A stretch of DNA of 64,000 nt from assembly GCA_014155875.1 (NCBI GenBank), contig JACEFZ010005531.1:165001-229000 (forward strand), read 5' to 3'. Below, piece by piece: positions 12,000 through 23,518 of the stretch; the stretch's first letter is position 1; each line of letters opens with the position of its first letter. Source of the stretch: Cepaea nemoralis. Its lineage: Eukaryota; Mollusca; Gastropoda; Stylommatophora; Helicidae. The translations under genes and the position numbers were made by a program. The notes beneath the pieces were generated by a model. The model worked only from the letters and a program-made list of their open reading frames with translations, did no database searches and was not told where the DNA came from.

Positions 12000-12750
12000 C
12001 TTGTTTACAGGTAATACATTTACTACATCAACCTGTTGTAGGACAGAAAAACATTAATATCATAGTCTAGTCATGTCCATGTCAATGTCTAGTAATGAGA
12101 GAGAATTATGTCAGCAATTAGTTTTAGAATAGACTTCAGAGTGGATCAGGATAAACACATATATATAATTAGATTGTCGTTGTCGTGTGTATGGTTATAA
12201 GTTTACTTTGCTAGTCCAAGAGCTGTCACAGTTGTTATTTTGTCTGTCTTAGGACTCGCCAAAACGGACGTTAGTCCACATAGTTAACCTATCAACGTCT
12301 AGTGGTATTTGAAAGTGAAGGGTTCAAGACAGGTAGATAGTGCGAGCATAGATTAGACATAAACGCATGAGTCAATAAGATATAATTTATTACGTTAGGA
12401 TATAATCACAATAGCAATAATGTCTCATCAGTGTTCGTTCTCGCACACATTCATAACATATCACAATGTAGCGATAATTCAGCAATACGTTACAATAAAG
12501 CTCTCGTATCGCAGCCACTCACACACAAGCACAAGTCACACGGCTCAGTTATTCAAATCCTGAATTCCTACGTCTAGTCTATCCTGCCACACTTTCAGAC
12601 ATGCATCCTCTCTCAGTCAAGTCTAAAGCCCGTCTGGCTTCCCTTCGACTGCCCGGTGGTCACGAGGTATCTGCCCCTCGTATAGTTCGTGGGAAGTCAA
12701 GTGTCTCCCATACGCCTGGTTAAGGCTAGACGTATTGCGTACTTCTCTTC
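12000..12750. other. Possible LTR/leader region, unresolved
   Basis: This stretch lies just upstream (minus sense) of the Gypsy-type gag and could contain its 5' LTR. I found no second copy beyond 9474 to prove it, and I see no gene here. Confidence 0.3.
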
Positions 12751-12849
12751 AAGGTGACACTGTACTTTCACGGGTATAGTCCGTCTTCAGCATCTAGTCT
12801 ATTCTCTTTCCTCCATACTCACCCCATGTCCTTATCTCTATCGTCTGTC

Positions 12850-14033
12850 CTCCTATTCATCCCCTATAGGACCTTGACAGTTAACACATTCATCATTCCT
12901 AAAATCATATATTTAGTCACAGATCCTCCTAAACAGACAATCACAGACATCAACACACACATCAGACATTTCATCTTCGGCAGCACATTTCATTCGTATA
13001 CAACACAAGACACTTATACAGGACAGGAAACAAGGAGGGATAGCAATGCAAGACATACACACAAAAATACAAGCACTTAGAATTCAACACATAGGACACA
13101 TACTCAGTCAACCAGAACAGCACCCACTAGCACTCCATTACATAGAACTCAGACTGTAACACCTTAGGAGAATACAACTCAATACACCACACCACTTTGG
13201 TAGCGACGTAGTTCAGACGGACGACATGACAGATGACACTCTAATTCCGTCTCAGATGAAATCATAATTTATTGGAAGCTGTATCATTTCACGTTTAAAA
13301 TAGTGGAGTACAAATAATCAAACTGCTGATACTTTCGAGCTCATCTCTCACTCCAGGTGGTACCCACAACATCATGCGACCTTACTCGGTGGTAGAAAGA
13401 TCACAACTGACTTTGTTTTCTAGCTCATTGTCATAGGATGACAACCCCTAGCTACCCCTTAGCCGTGCCCATCCGTGCCTAATATAATCTTCCCTTTGCA
13501 CACCAAGCACCCCACTAGAGATACTCTGTTATAATACCTTCCTCACTCAACCAACACTTTTCCCCGAAAAGTCTTAAACCCAAAACCTATCCAACATCTT
13601 CAACCTCTACATTCTAAATATCTACATCATAACCTACACCCTTCCTGACTCTTTTCAACCACGCATGGAACTAGCTAACCGCTATTTTCCAGCGCCTTAC
13701 CCAAGTTTCATGGAAATTTTTATAGCTAACCGCAAATTTTTCAGACATTATAACAGTCCAGCATATCTATGGACCTTTAATACTTACTTCTTCTTCTCTT
13801 CCACCAGGTCACAAGCACTTCGTTATTATGGACATGTATGCTTTATCTAAATCATTAATATAAAAATGCAACATATCATACTCTTCCGTAACCAATTAAA
13901 ACAACACAGGATAGACAGACAGAGAAGTGGTTCGCTCCAAGAATAGAAAAGATAGCGAAAAACGTTAACATTTATCCTCCCTTGTACACAGAAAACTTTA
14001 TGAAATAAAGTTTTTCAAAAAAAAAAAAAAAAA
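12850..14033 (+). mobile_element. 5'-truncated LINE (L1/Tx1- or CR1-like) with poly(A) tail
   Basis: The plus strand shows the end of a LINE reverse transcriptase. The TFIIPKIIYLVTDPP block at about 12885 is followed by INTHIRHFIFGS, then in a shifted frame by RKQGGIAMQDIHTKIQALRI at about 13028 and HPLALHYIELRL ending in a stop at about 13160. The remainder is 3' UTR-like and ends GAAATAAAG...TTTTTC followed by about 18 A (14016-14033), which looks like a polyadenylated 3' end. Unlike the RTE pieces, which end in GAT/ATG units, this one has a poly(A) tail, so it is a different LINE clade. Confidence 0.6.
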
Positions 14034-15419
14034 ACCTTATATAATTCTTATAATGCAACAAAATGATATGTTTATCTCTACTTTTCCCAACATACATGTC
14101 TATTTTAGAATTCTGAAAATTCCATATTATGTCATTAATCAAAGTAAAAATATTATCTAAAACACCTAATCTCTGACCAGTACAAGTTGTGCTGCTATCC
14201 ACAATAGAAATACTAGTAATGAATTCATGTCCATAACTTCCACACTATCAACTCCACTCTTTATTTGTCTACGTATCACGGACCTTTCCTTTTCTACACG
14301 ATCCTCCACTTCATGGCTTTAAATCCATGTTCGCTCCTGGTTATGCTTTAACCACAGCACCCCAAAAAAATAATAATATTACTGTTCATATATTATGAAC
14401 ATAACTTCAAACCCCTGGCATTCATTGTTCATTTGTTATGAACATATATAACTTATGTTAATCCTCGACCATTACAAGTTGTGCTGATATCCACATCCCC
14501 ATCTATGGCGATCCCCCAGGTTAAACCAACCCCCACATTCTGAACATAACGCTCAATCCATGTATACTCCTATTATTGTTGACTAACGCAGCCCTCTTAA
14601 ATACTACTTATAATCATTTATCATGTTTATTTCTCATAAACCTCTGACCTTGTCAACCACAGCGACCGATAAATCCCCCAATCCAGTATAACATATCTGT
14701 ATCAACTTCTACACGTCTAACCTCATGGCACTTACTCCATATATCCCAGGGTTACTAAACCCAATCCCATTAAGGCACAAATGTCTCTCTTTATGTTCTA
14801 AAATTGTCGTAATTTCTTTATATATAGGTATACCCAATCCCAAGGACCTTATTAACATGGTCATTCAATAAGGACAAGTCTTTTTGAACCCGCTTGTAAT
14901 TCAACATAACCGAATTATTGATTAACAAAATCAACTCTTTACGAGAACACAATCATTAAGAGCAAAATAAAAATTGATAATTACCAGTCAACATAACTGA
15001 TCAAACTAATATGCTGATATTAAACAAAGCAAAATAAATGAAACTACAAATCATGAGTAATTGACGACAAAACACAATTCAAAACAGTACATCGTCCCTC
15101 CCCCCACCCCTCAATATTTTTGTACATAGTTTATCCCCCGACATTGTTCAAAATAACACACAAAATAAAATAGCAATCATTTCTAACTAAAAAAATTACT
15201 TAGTGTAATTAGGCCAACAGTATAGGAAGACATTATTAGTCTCTTTTACGGACTAATTATTTACTCGTAAAAAAAACCACACAACAACTCATGTCCAAGC
15301 CACCAACTACAGTGATTGTCTCTATACAGAGAAATTTCCTAGTATATCATCTAGCCTTAATACAAAAATAACAACTATTAAACCAAGAGTTTACTGTTAT
15401 CTACAGCGTATACTCTCAC
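14034..15419. other. AT-rich stretch without recognised gene
   Basis: Low-complexity AT-rich DNA with many stops in every frame. It separates the LINE poly(A) tail from the downstream end of the gag-bearing element. Nothing is recognised. Confidence 0.5.
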
Positions 15420-16630
15420 CAACTACTATCTTATACACTATCTCTCTGTTTTAGTTGGTTCTTTAATAACGCCAAATTTCTTACATATAATCTTGTCCTC
15501 TCTATATCAGCCATATCTCTATCAGCGTCTTCATTTTCATGATGAGAACTTATAATATCTTCACTCATACTATTATCTCCATTAGGCTCTGATTCTTCAT
15601 CCATTTCCTGCTGTTCTGTATTTATATTACTGGCCTCTAATTTTATCCGTTCAACAACTAATCTAATTCCTCAACAACCTTTCCAAAACCGGGATATCTT
15701 CATCGCTAGATGAACCTTCTCTAATTCTTTTCATTCTTTTAATTTCTCTCTCTTTCTGTCTATCTATCTTTCTTTTTTATGCTTGTCTGGTATTCTTATA
15801 CGGAGCGTCTAACTCCTCCATAGACTCAACACTATCAGGTCTGGAGCCATCGTACATCTCATTTTCCACTCTCACAAGAGTTGTTTTCGGTTTCGTCTCC
15901 GACTGGTTACAAGTTTCTTCACACATGGATGGTGTTGTTGTTTTTTCTGATTCAACGCTCTTTTCAGGTTCCGGAGGAATCAAATATTTAACTCGTCCTA
16001 TTGAACTATACTAACGTCTCAGAACCTCTCGACGCATTCTACCACTAAACATCTCATTTTCATTCAACTTTTCAGCTCTAATCATAGCAGATTGCCTCCT
16101 AATAATAGTGTCTCTCTTCATCTACCTCATTTTCAATATCTGTAAATGTCAGTAAAATATTCAGGTCTTAAAGTCATATATTCTCTGATCTTCCTCGTTT
16201 CATCTTTTGTACAAGTCGGGTTAATAGAAATTCCTGCCACCTGCCTTTTCTCCCTAATTGCTTTCTTTCTTTTACCTCTATTTGCTGTTCGTGTCTTTAC
16301 CACGTCAGTCTGTTCAGTATATGTCATATCTTCCCACTTCGTCCTCTGAATAGTCATTGCCTATAGTTGTTCTACCAGCCTGTTTACTATATGTTGTAGA
16401 AGAGGAGCAACGTCTCTGTAATCAGAACTAACACCTCTGGTATTCTCATTTCTGTTACCACCCTTCGTACTTCGGTCGGGTATATAATTTATGTCTAACT
16501 CTGAGGTGTCTGAGCCATTTGTCGTATAATCTCCTACATTTACCAACATACTGTTTGCAGACCTATCCCTAACGCTTTTTCCTAACTTTCTTCCTGGTAT
16601 TCTTGGTCTTTGTCTGTCTATCTTTCTCAA
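15420..16630 (-). mobile_element. Downstream ORF remnants of the gag-bearing element
   Basis: Minus-strand frames with the same lysine/arginine/glutamate-rich character as the gag above follow it. A frame from 16630 overlaps the gag end by about 60 bases in another phase and runs, through one stop at 16361-16363, to 16133. Two more pieces lie at 15983-15777 and about 15540-15430 (ending LLKNQLKQRDSV). No protease, RT, RNase H or integrase motif is visible. It may be a C-terminal extension of Gag or a lineage-specific ORF. No function is assigned. Confidence 0.45.
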
Positions 16631-18011
16631 TTTTAACTGTGTCTCCCTTTTCTGATTTCACCTGAGGTTGCTCTGAAATTTCTACTGCATTGAATCGAGT
16701 TCCTCGTACTATTTCCTTAGTTGATTGTACTTGAGTTTTCTTTTCTACTTTATCAATCGGTGTCTGGGTACTCTTCTCCACATTACTAACTGTTTGTGTC
16801 TGTGTCTCTCTTTCCTGTCTGCCCCTAAAAACTGAAAACACCTTCTGAGCACCTAAGGTCCTATTGGCCTGATCTTCTCTTTTGCTTGACTTTGCAAGGG
16901 AATACCTCAACCGTCTGATCTCGAACCATTGATTTCGCAATGTTCTCACCTCTTCATTATTAGATGGCCAGTTCCATAATTTCTTATTGAAATTCTTTTT
17001 CTGATAAGTATTGAGTTCTGGCTTGTTATGTCGTTTCTCTATATACCTCCGCGTTCTTGTCACGTTATATTTTATATTTATACTGTTTATATCACGCCTG
17101 CGGTACTTTCTGTCATTGTTATAAAGCGGCTGTCTTCTATTTGGACACGGTCTATAAAAGTGTACTTCCTGCCCACAGTTAAAGCAAGTTGAACTTTGAC
17201 GTGGCCTTAACGTAGTGGTATTATATTGGCCATTGGAATGGAAACCCCGACTATGTTGACTTCTATTACGTGTCCGTGGAGAAATTTCTATTCTAGTTTC
17301 TATATGATTTATTCTGTTCCGTCTCCAGCTATTTCTCGCGTGACCAATGTCCATTGGTACTTCTATTCCTTGCTTATCATTGCTTCCTATTTCTCTCCCT
17401 ACTCGTAATCTAAATCATCTCCTTAAACTTTCCTCTTGTATGGCCATATCTACTGCTTGCGACAGTCTTGCTGGATTTTCTCTCATCAACTTGAATTTTA
17501 GTCCATCTGATCGTAATCCATCCACAAATATTCCCACCAGCATTCTTTCTACTTCTTCACCCTGCACATTTTGTCCTAAAAATGCCTCTTCTGCCAGATG
17601 TATCAATCTATCGCTATACAATTGTACGCTCTCTCCATTGTCCTGTTTAGATTGCCTCAACACAGAGAATGCATGTTGGGGATCTGTGATCTCTGCATAT
17701 TTATGGGCCAGATCGTCTTTAAACTGTTCCCAAGTTTCATCTACTCATGTCTCTAACTTCCGTCTGATGTGATCAGACACCGGTGTTAAACTACTTTGAT
17801 ATGCTTTCTTCTTCTTCTCTTCGTCTGTAGCTCCCATCAAAAAAGCATACTTTTCTATCGCCACCATCCACTTCTTGAAATGTTTTGCCTGCCCGTTAGC
17901 ATTTTCTATATCAGTGCCTACACCTTGTTGTTTTAATGCCGTATCTAATCTACATATGGCTCTTCCTACTCCACCTAGGACTTGCGTTAACGAAGTCTCT
18001 TCTTGCTCCAT
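16569..18011 (-). mobile_element. Gag-like ORF with two in-frame stops (LTR-type element)
   Basis: A single minus-strand frame from the ATG at 18011 to 16569 (about 481 codons) is interrupted only by two TGA codons, near 17745 and 17415. Order of features: an N-terminal MEQEETSLTQVLGGVGRAI region; a capsid-like helical region (KYAFLMGATDEEK, then WEQFKDDLAHKYAEI, then the DNGESVQLYSDRLIHLAEEAF block); an EVPMDIGHAR motif; and a zinc knuckle CFNCGQEVHFYRPC at about residues 276-289, matching C-x2-C-x4-H-x4-C, which binds RNA. The lysine-rich C-terminus is followed by an overlapping frame. This is the Gag of a Gypsy/Metaviridae-like element, not host coding. The pol part is missing. Confidence 0.7.
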
Positions 18012-18177
18012 GCTGCAATATTTATAACTATATCAATCAAATTTATAAATAACAAATCTAATTATAGTACCGTGTAAGTAAAGTCCATTAAGTGCGAGAG
18101 TTCAGTCAATTCAATCGCACATTTCAACAAGGACACAAGTGAACAATAGGAAATTCTGTCGGTTGAAAACTAGTACT

Positions 18178-18375
18178 CCTGGGCGGGCTTCCAATGCGTT
18201 GAATAGCGATCTCGGCACCTCTGGGCGGGCACTTTGAGAGAGCGTATGATGACTGTATACAGTGGCTTCACCCCTGGGCGGGCACTTTGAGAGAACGTAT
18301 GATGGCTGTATACGGCAAGTAATCACCCCTTGCTGGGCTTTTGATTACTAACCATGCCTGTATACGGCACGAAAA
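18178..18375 (-). promoter_or_regulatory. Tandem GC-box/GTATAC motifs upstream of gag (LTR-like)
   Basis: Four imperfect copies of a roughly 55-65 base unit occur. They share CCTGGGCGGGCACTTTGAGA, CGTATGATGRCTGTATAC and GGC, and the last is degenerate. They lie 170-370 bases upstream of the gag start at 18011 in its orientation. Short tandem direct repeats in this position are typical of LTR enhancer arrays. No LTR boundary or primer binding site was confirmed. Confidence 0.45.
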
Positions 18376-18423
18376 TACCATTTACACTCTGTGGCGCGCG
18401 GAGAGAATATGCTAGCTTCATAA

Positions 18424-18663
18424 TTATATCTTAATTATACAAGCCAATGGTAGATGCTTAGTGGCATGGTTAGTGAGATTAATTGTAAGTAAATCTTCGC
18501 ATTCAATTGCTCCTCGTCTTTTTGGTATAGATATAAATACCGGTTTCAGCATATCGCTTGGTAGATATCCATCGCTGTAAATGTCATTCAACATTTTGGT
18601 TAATATATCATCTCCAAACTCTCCCACTACTTATAATTCTTCTATAGTAGAACCATCCATACA
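18424..18663 (-). mobile_element. RTE-type RT fragment (fingers region)
   Basis: The minus strand reads GEFGDDILTKMLNDIYSDGYLP, then VFISIPKRRGAIECEDL and INLTNHATK. This matches the N-terminal part of RTE reverse transcriptases, upstream of the segments in RTE-A and RTE-B. One stop lies upstream at about 18632. It is the only piece of that domain seen in the window. Confidence 0.65.
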
Positions 18664-18786
18664 TTAAAAGGCATAACCACGTTTAATATAATATCGAGAA
18701 GAAATAGAAAACTGAGTAATAAACCCCTGACGCGTGAAAATGAAGTCACTAGTTTTACACAAACTTTGAAGATGACTTAGAATTTC

Positions 18787-18970
18787 CATCCATCCATCAT
18801 GTGCCATGCCGATAAGCGTGGGCGGTCATGTTTTGCCATCTTACTCGATCACCAGAGTCGTGGATCAGATCCGTATTCCTGTCTCGACCATGCCACGTGG
18901 CCAAGCCATCCAGATATTTACTTCTCGGTCTTCCCCTTGTTCTCTTCCCTTCGATCTTGCCAGCTGAATA
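18787..18970 (-). mobile_element. RTE-B LINE 3' end fragment
   Basis: It begins with CATCCATCATGTGCCATGCC, the reverse-complemented RTE-B tail, and matches the last 180 bases of the copies at 5115, 32408 and 49662, with more divergence. Confidence 0.75.
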
Positions 18971-19254
18971 ACTGTAATATCAACAATCGGACACCAACTG
19001 TAAGTTTATGGCATGACCCGGGTTGTTGACAGAACTTATGCAATGAAGTCATTGGGAGAATTCTCTGTGATTGGAGTCTGGTGTTTTGGTCTACCAAGCA
19101 CCATATCTCTTGTTCTGCCTCTGTCTTTTTTCTCACCGATCTTTCCAGTGGTCTCTCTTCTCATCGTATGAACTATAAGAACAAGAAAAAGCAGTTAATT
19201 CTAACGCAAAGGTTTGCTAAATGTCAAATTATCAAACGGATTTGTTTTTGTGTC

Positions 19255-19550
19255 CCATATAACGCATCCTGGAATATCAAGAAAACAGTAACAATGGTGA
19301 TATCAAAGAAAATGACGACACAAAATGTGACATAGAAACAGAAGGAAAAATTCTTAACCAAGTGGAAAATTCTAGATGCCTAGGTGCATTTTTATAACTA
19401 TCAGATGGAAGATGTACAACAGAGATTAAGAGCAGAATAGGGTAAGCAAAAACCCTACGGTGACTGATGTAAGCAAGAACATGAAGAGCACCTTATGCAA
19501 TAAGTCACTATCACTGAATGTAAGAAAGCGAGTGCTGAAATGCTATTATT
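19255..19550 (+). mobile_element. RTE-B LINE fragment, plus strand
   Basis: Similar to 6100-6360 in unit 1. The shared blocks include the AATATCAAGAAAACA... stretch and a decayed region coding for NQVENSRCLGAFL..DGRCTTEIKSRIG. Stops and gaps make it non-coding. Confidence 0.6.
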
Positions 19551-19829
19551 AATAGAAATTAGTTGCATATCCTTTACAGGACATCGCAGTAAACTCCGGG
19601 AAAAAGTAAGAAACAAGTTAAATATTTTCTCCTTTGAGGATTGTTTAGAACTTATTAAAAACAAGATTGTCTTTTTCTCAAAACATGATATCTGCACCGT
19701 TTTTATGGTGATTTAATTTTAAAATAAATTGAGCCTGCAGCCCAAGGAGTATTTATTTAATATTTTTAAGGAGATCAATTTGGGAACCAGTTGAGGCCAC
19801 TGAAACAGTTACATAAATAAGCACACATA

Positions 19830-19960
19830 GTATTGTTTGGCACTCACAGAAGGAGAGGAAAGAAGTAGAGACTAGAAGACGCAGCTAGACAACATAAAAT
19901 TTGAAAGCTATAGTTACCGACTGGGATTTGAACCTGTCGCCTCCAAATGGTGACACCGCC
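19830..19960 (-). mobile_element. tRNA-derived SINE-like sequence
   Basis: The minus strand holds a perfect Pol III B-box-type sequence, GGTTCAAATCCC, at about 19926-19937 within a T-arm-like context (GACAGGTTCAAATCCCAGTC). The surrounding bases do not fold into a full tRNA that I can draw, so a tRNA-derived SINE is preferred over a tRNA gene. Confidence 0.4.
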
Positions 19961-20027
19961 TCGCTGCAGGAACAAGCATGAGTATCCAGTTGGTCATGCG
20001 TCGAAGTACACTTGTTCCTGCAGCGAG
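19960..20027. repeat. 17-bp perfect inverted repeat with 34-bp loop
   Basis: CTCGCTGCAGGAACAAG at 19960-19976 is exactly reverse-complemented at 20011-20027. The arms could form a stable hairpin in DNA or RNA. It directly abuts the tRNA-like sequence on the left. Confidence 0.9.
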
Positions 20028-20249
20028 TTATACACAGCTCGGAATTGTGAGGTAAGTATGAACATTTTTTCCAATTCTCATGTTCTCTTCACTGCTTTCA
20101 TTTTTTCATCCTTTTGCTCTTCTCGTCCTGTCGTCACCTTTTGATGTAGTCACAGGAGATCCCCTAGACTATATGTTGTATTTATACATTATAAATCGAC
20201 TGAAAAGGAAAAACTGCACAACACACAGAAATAAATAAATAATAAAATT

Positions 20250-20335
20250 TAAAAAAAAAAAAACGTTCCTGGGTGGGCTTGAACCACAAACCTTTCGGTT
20301 GAGCGAGTGAAGGTGTTAGATATATCTGCAAAGTA
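20250..20335 (-). mobile_element. Second tRNA-like SINE piece ending in oligo(T)
   Basis: On the minus strand, TTTGTGGTTCAAGCCCACCC contains a B-box (GGTTCAAGCCC). It is followed by AGGAACG and 13 T, a typical Pol III terminator. The 5' half does not pair as an acceptor stem, so it is not an intact tRNA gene. Confidence 0.4.
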
Positions 20336-20359
20336 GTTTTATTTTGTATTTTTCATTAC

Positions 20360-20550
20360 AGCTGGACGAAAGCACGGACGTTACCAACTTTGCGATTCTG
20401 CTGGTGTTTGTGAGATATCGATACAAAGACAACTTGAAAGAAGAGTATTTCTTTTTCGTCAGTGAGCATTATTTAGACAAAATACAGAAACAGTATGGAA
20501 ATGTGTTCTCCTTTGCTGGTAGCGCTGTCTACAATCGAGCCACGATTTGA
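20360..20550 (+). mobile_element. hAT-superfamily transposase fragment
   Basis: The plus-strand peptide contains LDESTDVTNFAILLVFVRY followed by KEEYFFF. This is the characteristic block of hAT transposases of the SCAND3/ZBED5/GTF2IRD2-like group; the first Asp of LDESTD belongs to the catalytic core in the family. Only about 60 residues remain and the frame ends at 20550. It follows a TTTTTCATTACAG stretch that could act as a splice acceptor, but there is no sign of a gene around it. Confidence 0.7.
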
Positions 20551-20559
20551 TAAGCTTGT

Positions 20560-20944
20560 AAATAATAAACCCCCTCGCATTAATTAAATAGTTACTCTTA
20601 GCAACTGATCATTAAATCATTTTTATTACAACATACTATAATTTAGTCAGCTTGTTTAAAATCTGATTTGGTATCGTTTTCCAAGATATATTTTATTGTT
20701 ATTTTATATTGGTATTCATTACTGTTGGTGTATACGAGTATATACACCTATACAAGAAGACCTAAATGTAGTTTTGACATTTGAAAAAAAAAATTTGATT
20801 TGTAAATCTCTACAATAAATATTTTACTCATGAAAATGGGACCACCATTACATAAATTACCGTCATCCAATAATATTATGGAGCAGTATTTAGCGCACCG
20901 GGGCAACACCCATAATTACGTTAAATCTTATATTTATATTAAAA
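20560..20944. other. AT-rich stretch, nothing recognised
   Basis: AT-rich with stops in all frames. No feature is supported. Confidence 0.5.
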
Positions 20945-21164
20945 CTAGCTGACCCGGCCCGGCTTCGCCCAGACCCTGGTGGGGAGCATCTCATTTAATT
21001 CATATAAGTAGTCATATAAGTTCTCGTTCCCGTTACCGACAATCTGTCTGTCTGTCTGTCTATCTGTCTGTCTGTCTGTCTGACCCGGCCCGGCATCGCC
21101 CAACTCCTGGTGGGGAGCATCTCATTTAATTCATATAAGTAGTCATATAAGTTCCCGTTCCCGA

Positions 21165-21198
<34 letters not shown>

Positions 21199-21317
21199 GT
21201 CTGTCTGTCTGTCTGACCCGGCCCAGCCCATGGTGGAGAGCATCTCATTTAAATCATATAAGTAGTCATATAAGATCCCGTTCCCGACTATCTGTCTGTC
21301 TGTCTGTCTTGGGTAAA

Positions 21318-23310
21318 TGGAGGAGGGAGGAGGAAGAGGGAGGTGGAGGAGGGAAGAGGGGGAGGAGGAGGAGACAGGAGACAGGAGGAATAGGGAGGAA
21401 TAGGAGGGAGGAGGAGGGATTAGGAAGAGGAGGGAGGAGTAGGGTGGAGGAGGAGGGGAGGAGGAGGGAGGAGGAAGAGGGAGAAGGAGGGAGGAGGAGA
21501 ACGCAGGAGGAGGAGGGAGGAGGAGGAGGAGAGGGAGGAGGAGGGAGAGGGAGGAGGAGGGAGGAGGAGGAGAGAGTAGGAGGAGGGAGGAGGCGGAGGG
21601 AGCAGGAAGAGGGAGGAAGAGGGAGGAGGAAGAGGGAGAAGGAGGAGGGAGGAGGAGGAGAAGGAGGAGGGAGGAGGAAGAGGGAGGAGGAGGGAGAAGG
21701 AGGGAGGAGGAGAACGCAGGAGGAGGAGGGAGGAGGAGAGGAGGAGGAGGGAAAGGGAGGAGGAGGGAGGAGGAGGAGAGAGTGGGAGGAGGGAGGAGGC
21801 GGAGGGAGAAGGAAGAGGGAGGAAGAGGGAGGAGGAAGAGGGAGAAGGAGGAGGGAGGAGAAGGAGGGAAGAGGATGAGGGGGAGGAGGAGGAAGAGGGA
21901 GGAGGAGGAATGTGAAGGGAGGAGGAGGGAGGAGGTAGAGGGAGGAGGAGGAGGAGGAGGAGGAGGAGAGAGGAGGAGGAGGAGGAGGAGGAGGGATGAG
22001 GAGGAGGGAGGAGGAGGAAGAGGGAGGAGGAGGAATGTGAAGGGAGGAGGAGGGAGGAGGTAGAGGGAGGAGGAGGGAGGAGGAGAATGGAGGAGGAGGG
22101 ATGAGGAGGAGAGGGAGGAGGAGGAAGGAGGAGGGGAGGAGGGGGAGGAGGAGGGAGGAAGAAGGAGGAGGGAGGAGGAGGGATGAGGGGGAGGAGGGAG
22201 GGGTAGGAGGGGAGGAGGAGAAGGGAGGAGAAGGGAGGAGGAGGGCGAAGGAGGAAGGAAGAGGAGGGCGAGGAGGTAGGAGGAGGGAGGAGGAGGAGGA
22301 AGAGGGAGGAGGAGGGAGGAGGAAGAGAGTGGAGGAGGGAGGAGGAGGGAGGAAGAGATAGGCGGAGAGAGGAGGAGGAGGGAGGAGGAGGAGTAGGGAG
22401 GAATAGGAGGGAGGAGGAGGGAGGAGGAGGGATTAAGAGAAGGAGGGGGAAAGGGGAGAAGGAGGAGGGAGGAGGAGGGAGGAGGAAGAGGGATGAGGAG
22501 GGAGGAGGAGGGAGGAGGAAGGAGGAGGAAGGAGGAGGAGGGAGGAGGAGGGAGGAGGAGGAGGAGGAGGAGGAGGAGGGTGAAGGAGGAGGAGGAGGAG
22601 GAAGAGGGAGGAGGGGGAGGAGGGAGGGGAGGAGGAGGGAGAAGGAGGAGGAGGGAGGAGGGAGGAGGAGAACGCAGGTGGGGAGGAGGAGGAGGGAGGA
22701 GGGAGAGGGAGGAGGAGGAGAGGAGGAGGAGGGAGGAGGTGGAGGGAGAAGGAGGAGGGAGGAAGAGGTAGAAGGAGGAGGGAGAAGGAGGAGGGGGAGG
22801 AGGAGGAGGAGGAATGATGAGGAGGGAGGAGGAGGAAGAGGGATGTGGAGGAAGGAGGAGGAGGGAGGAGGAGGGAGGAGGTAGAGGGAGGAGGTAGAGG
22901 GAGGAAAAGGGAGGAGGGAGGAGGAGAGAGGAGGAGGAGGAGGAGAAGGAGTAGGAGGGATGAGGAGAAGGGAGGAGGAGAGGGAGGAGGAGAGAGAAGG
23001 GAGGGGGAGAAGGAGGAGGGAGGAGGGGGAGGAGGTAGAGGGAGGAGGAAGAGGAGGAGGGTGGAGGGAGGAGGTAGAGGGAGGAGGAGGGAGGAGGTAG
23101 AGGGAGGAGGAGGGAGGAGGCGGAGGGAGTAGGAGGGAGGAGGATGGAGGAGGAGGGGAGAGGAAGAGGGAGAAGGAAGAGGGAGAAGGAGGAGGGAGGA
23201 GGGAGGAGGGGGAGGAGGTAGAGGGAGGAGGAAGAGGAGGAGGGTGGAGGGAGGAGGTAGAGGGAGGAGGAGGGGAGGAGGTAGAGGCAGGAGGAGAAGA
23301 GAGGAGGAGG
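21318..23310. repeat. 2-kb GGA-rich polypurine tract
   Basis: Nearly uninterrupted purines on the plus strand, built from GGA, GGGA, GAGGA and occasional GTAGA or AACGCAGG words. The long serine/proline/leucine frame on the minus strand and the glycine/arginine/glutamate frames on the plus strand are consequences of composition, not genes. Related tracts of 1.2 kb and 0.17 kb sit in elements 2 and 3. Confidence 0.95.
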
Positions 23311-23459
23311 GAGTTCGCCATTCCGAATTCATACTCGTCTAGGTTCTGTGATTTCGGTCCTTCCATTGATTGTTCTTCCCTTCTACACGACTGTAGATAA
23401 CTTCCTTACACATAAAAAGATGAATTGTTATTGATATTGCCGTGGCATGGAGGCATATA

Positions 23460-23518
23460 TATCAGCAGCAGAGTTGAACGCCTACGCCAGCCGGCACGGC
23501 ACTTGATGATGATGATGA
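23460..23518 (+). mobile_element. RTE-B 3' terminal scrap
   Basis: ATCAGCAGCAGAGTTGA followed by ACGCCTACGCCAGC and a GATGATGATGATG tail matches the last 60 bases of the plus-strand RTE-B copies. It is embedded in Helitron-like element 1. Confidence 0.7.

Noticed and set aside
20250..20335. Functional tRNA gene
   Set aside because: B-box and oligo(T) are present but the acceptor stem does not pair and no A-box is convincing.
21420..23366. 648-residue Ser/Pro/Leu-rich frame and several Gly/Arg/Glu-rich frames
   Set aside because: They follow from the GGA-rich polypurine tract, which lacks stop codons by composition.
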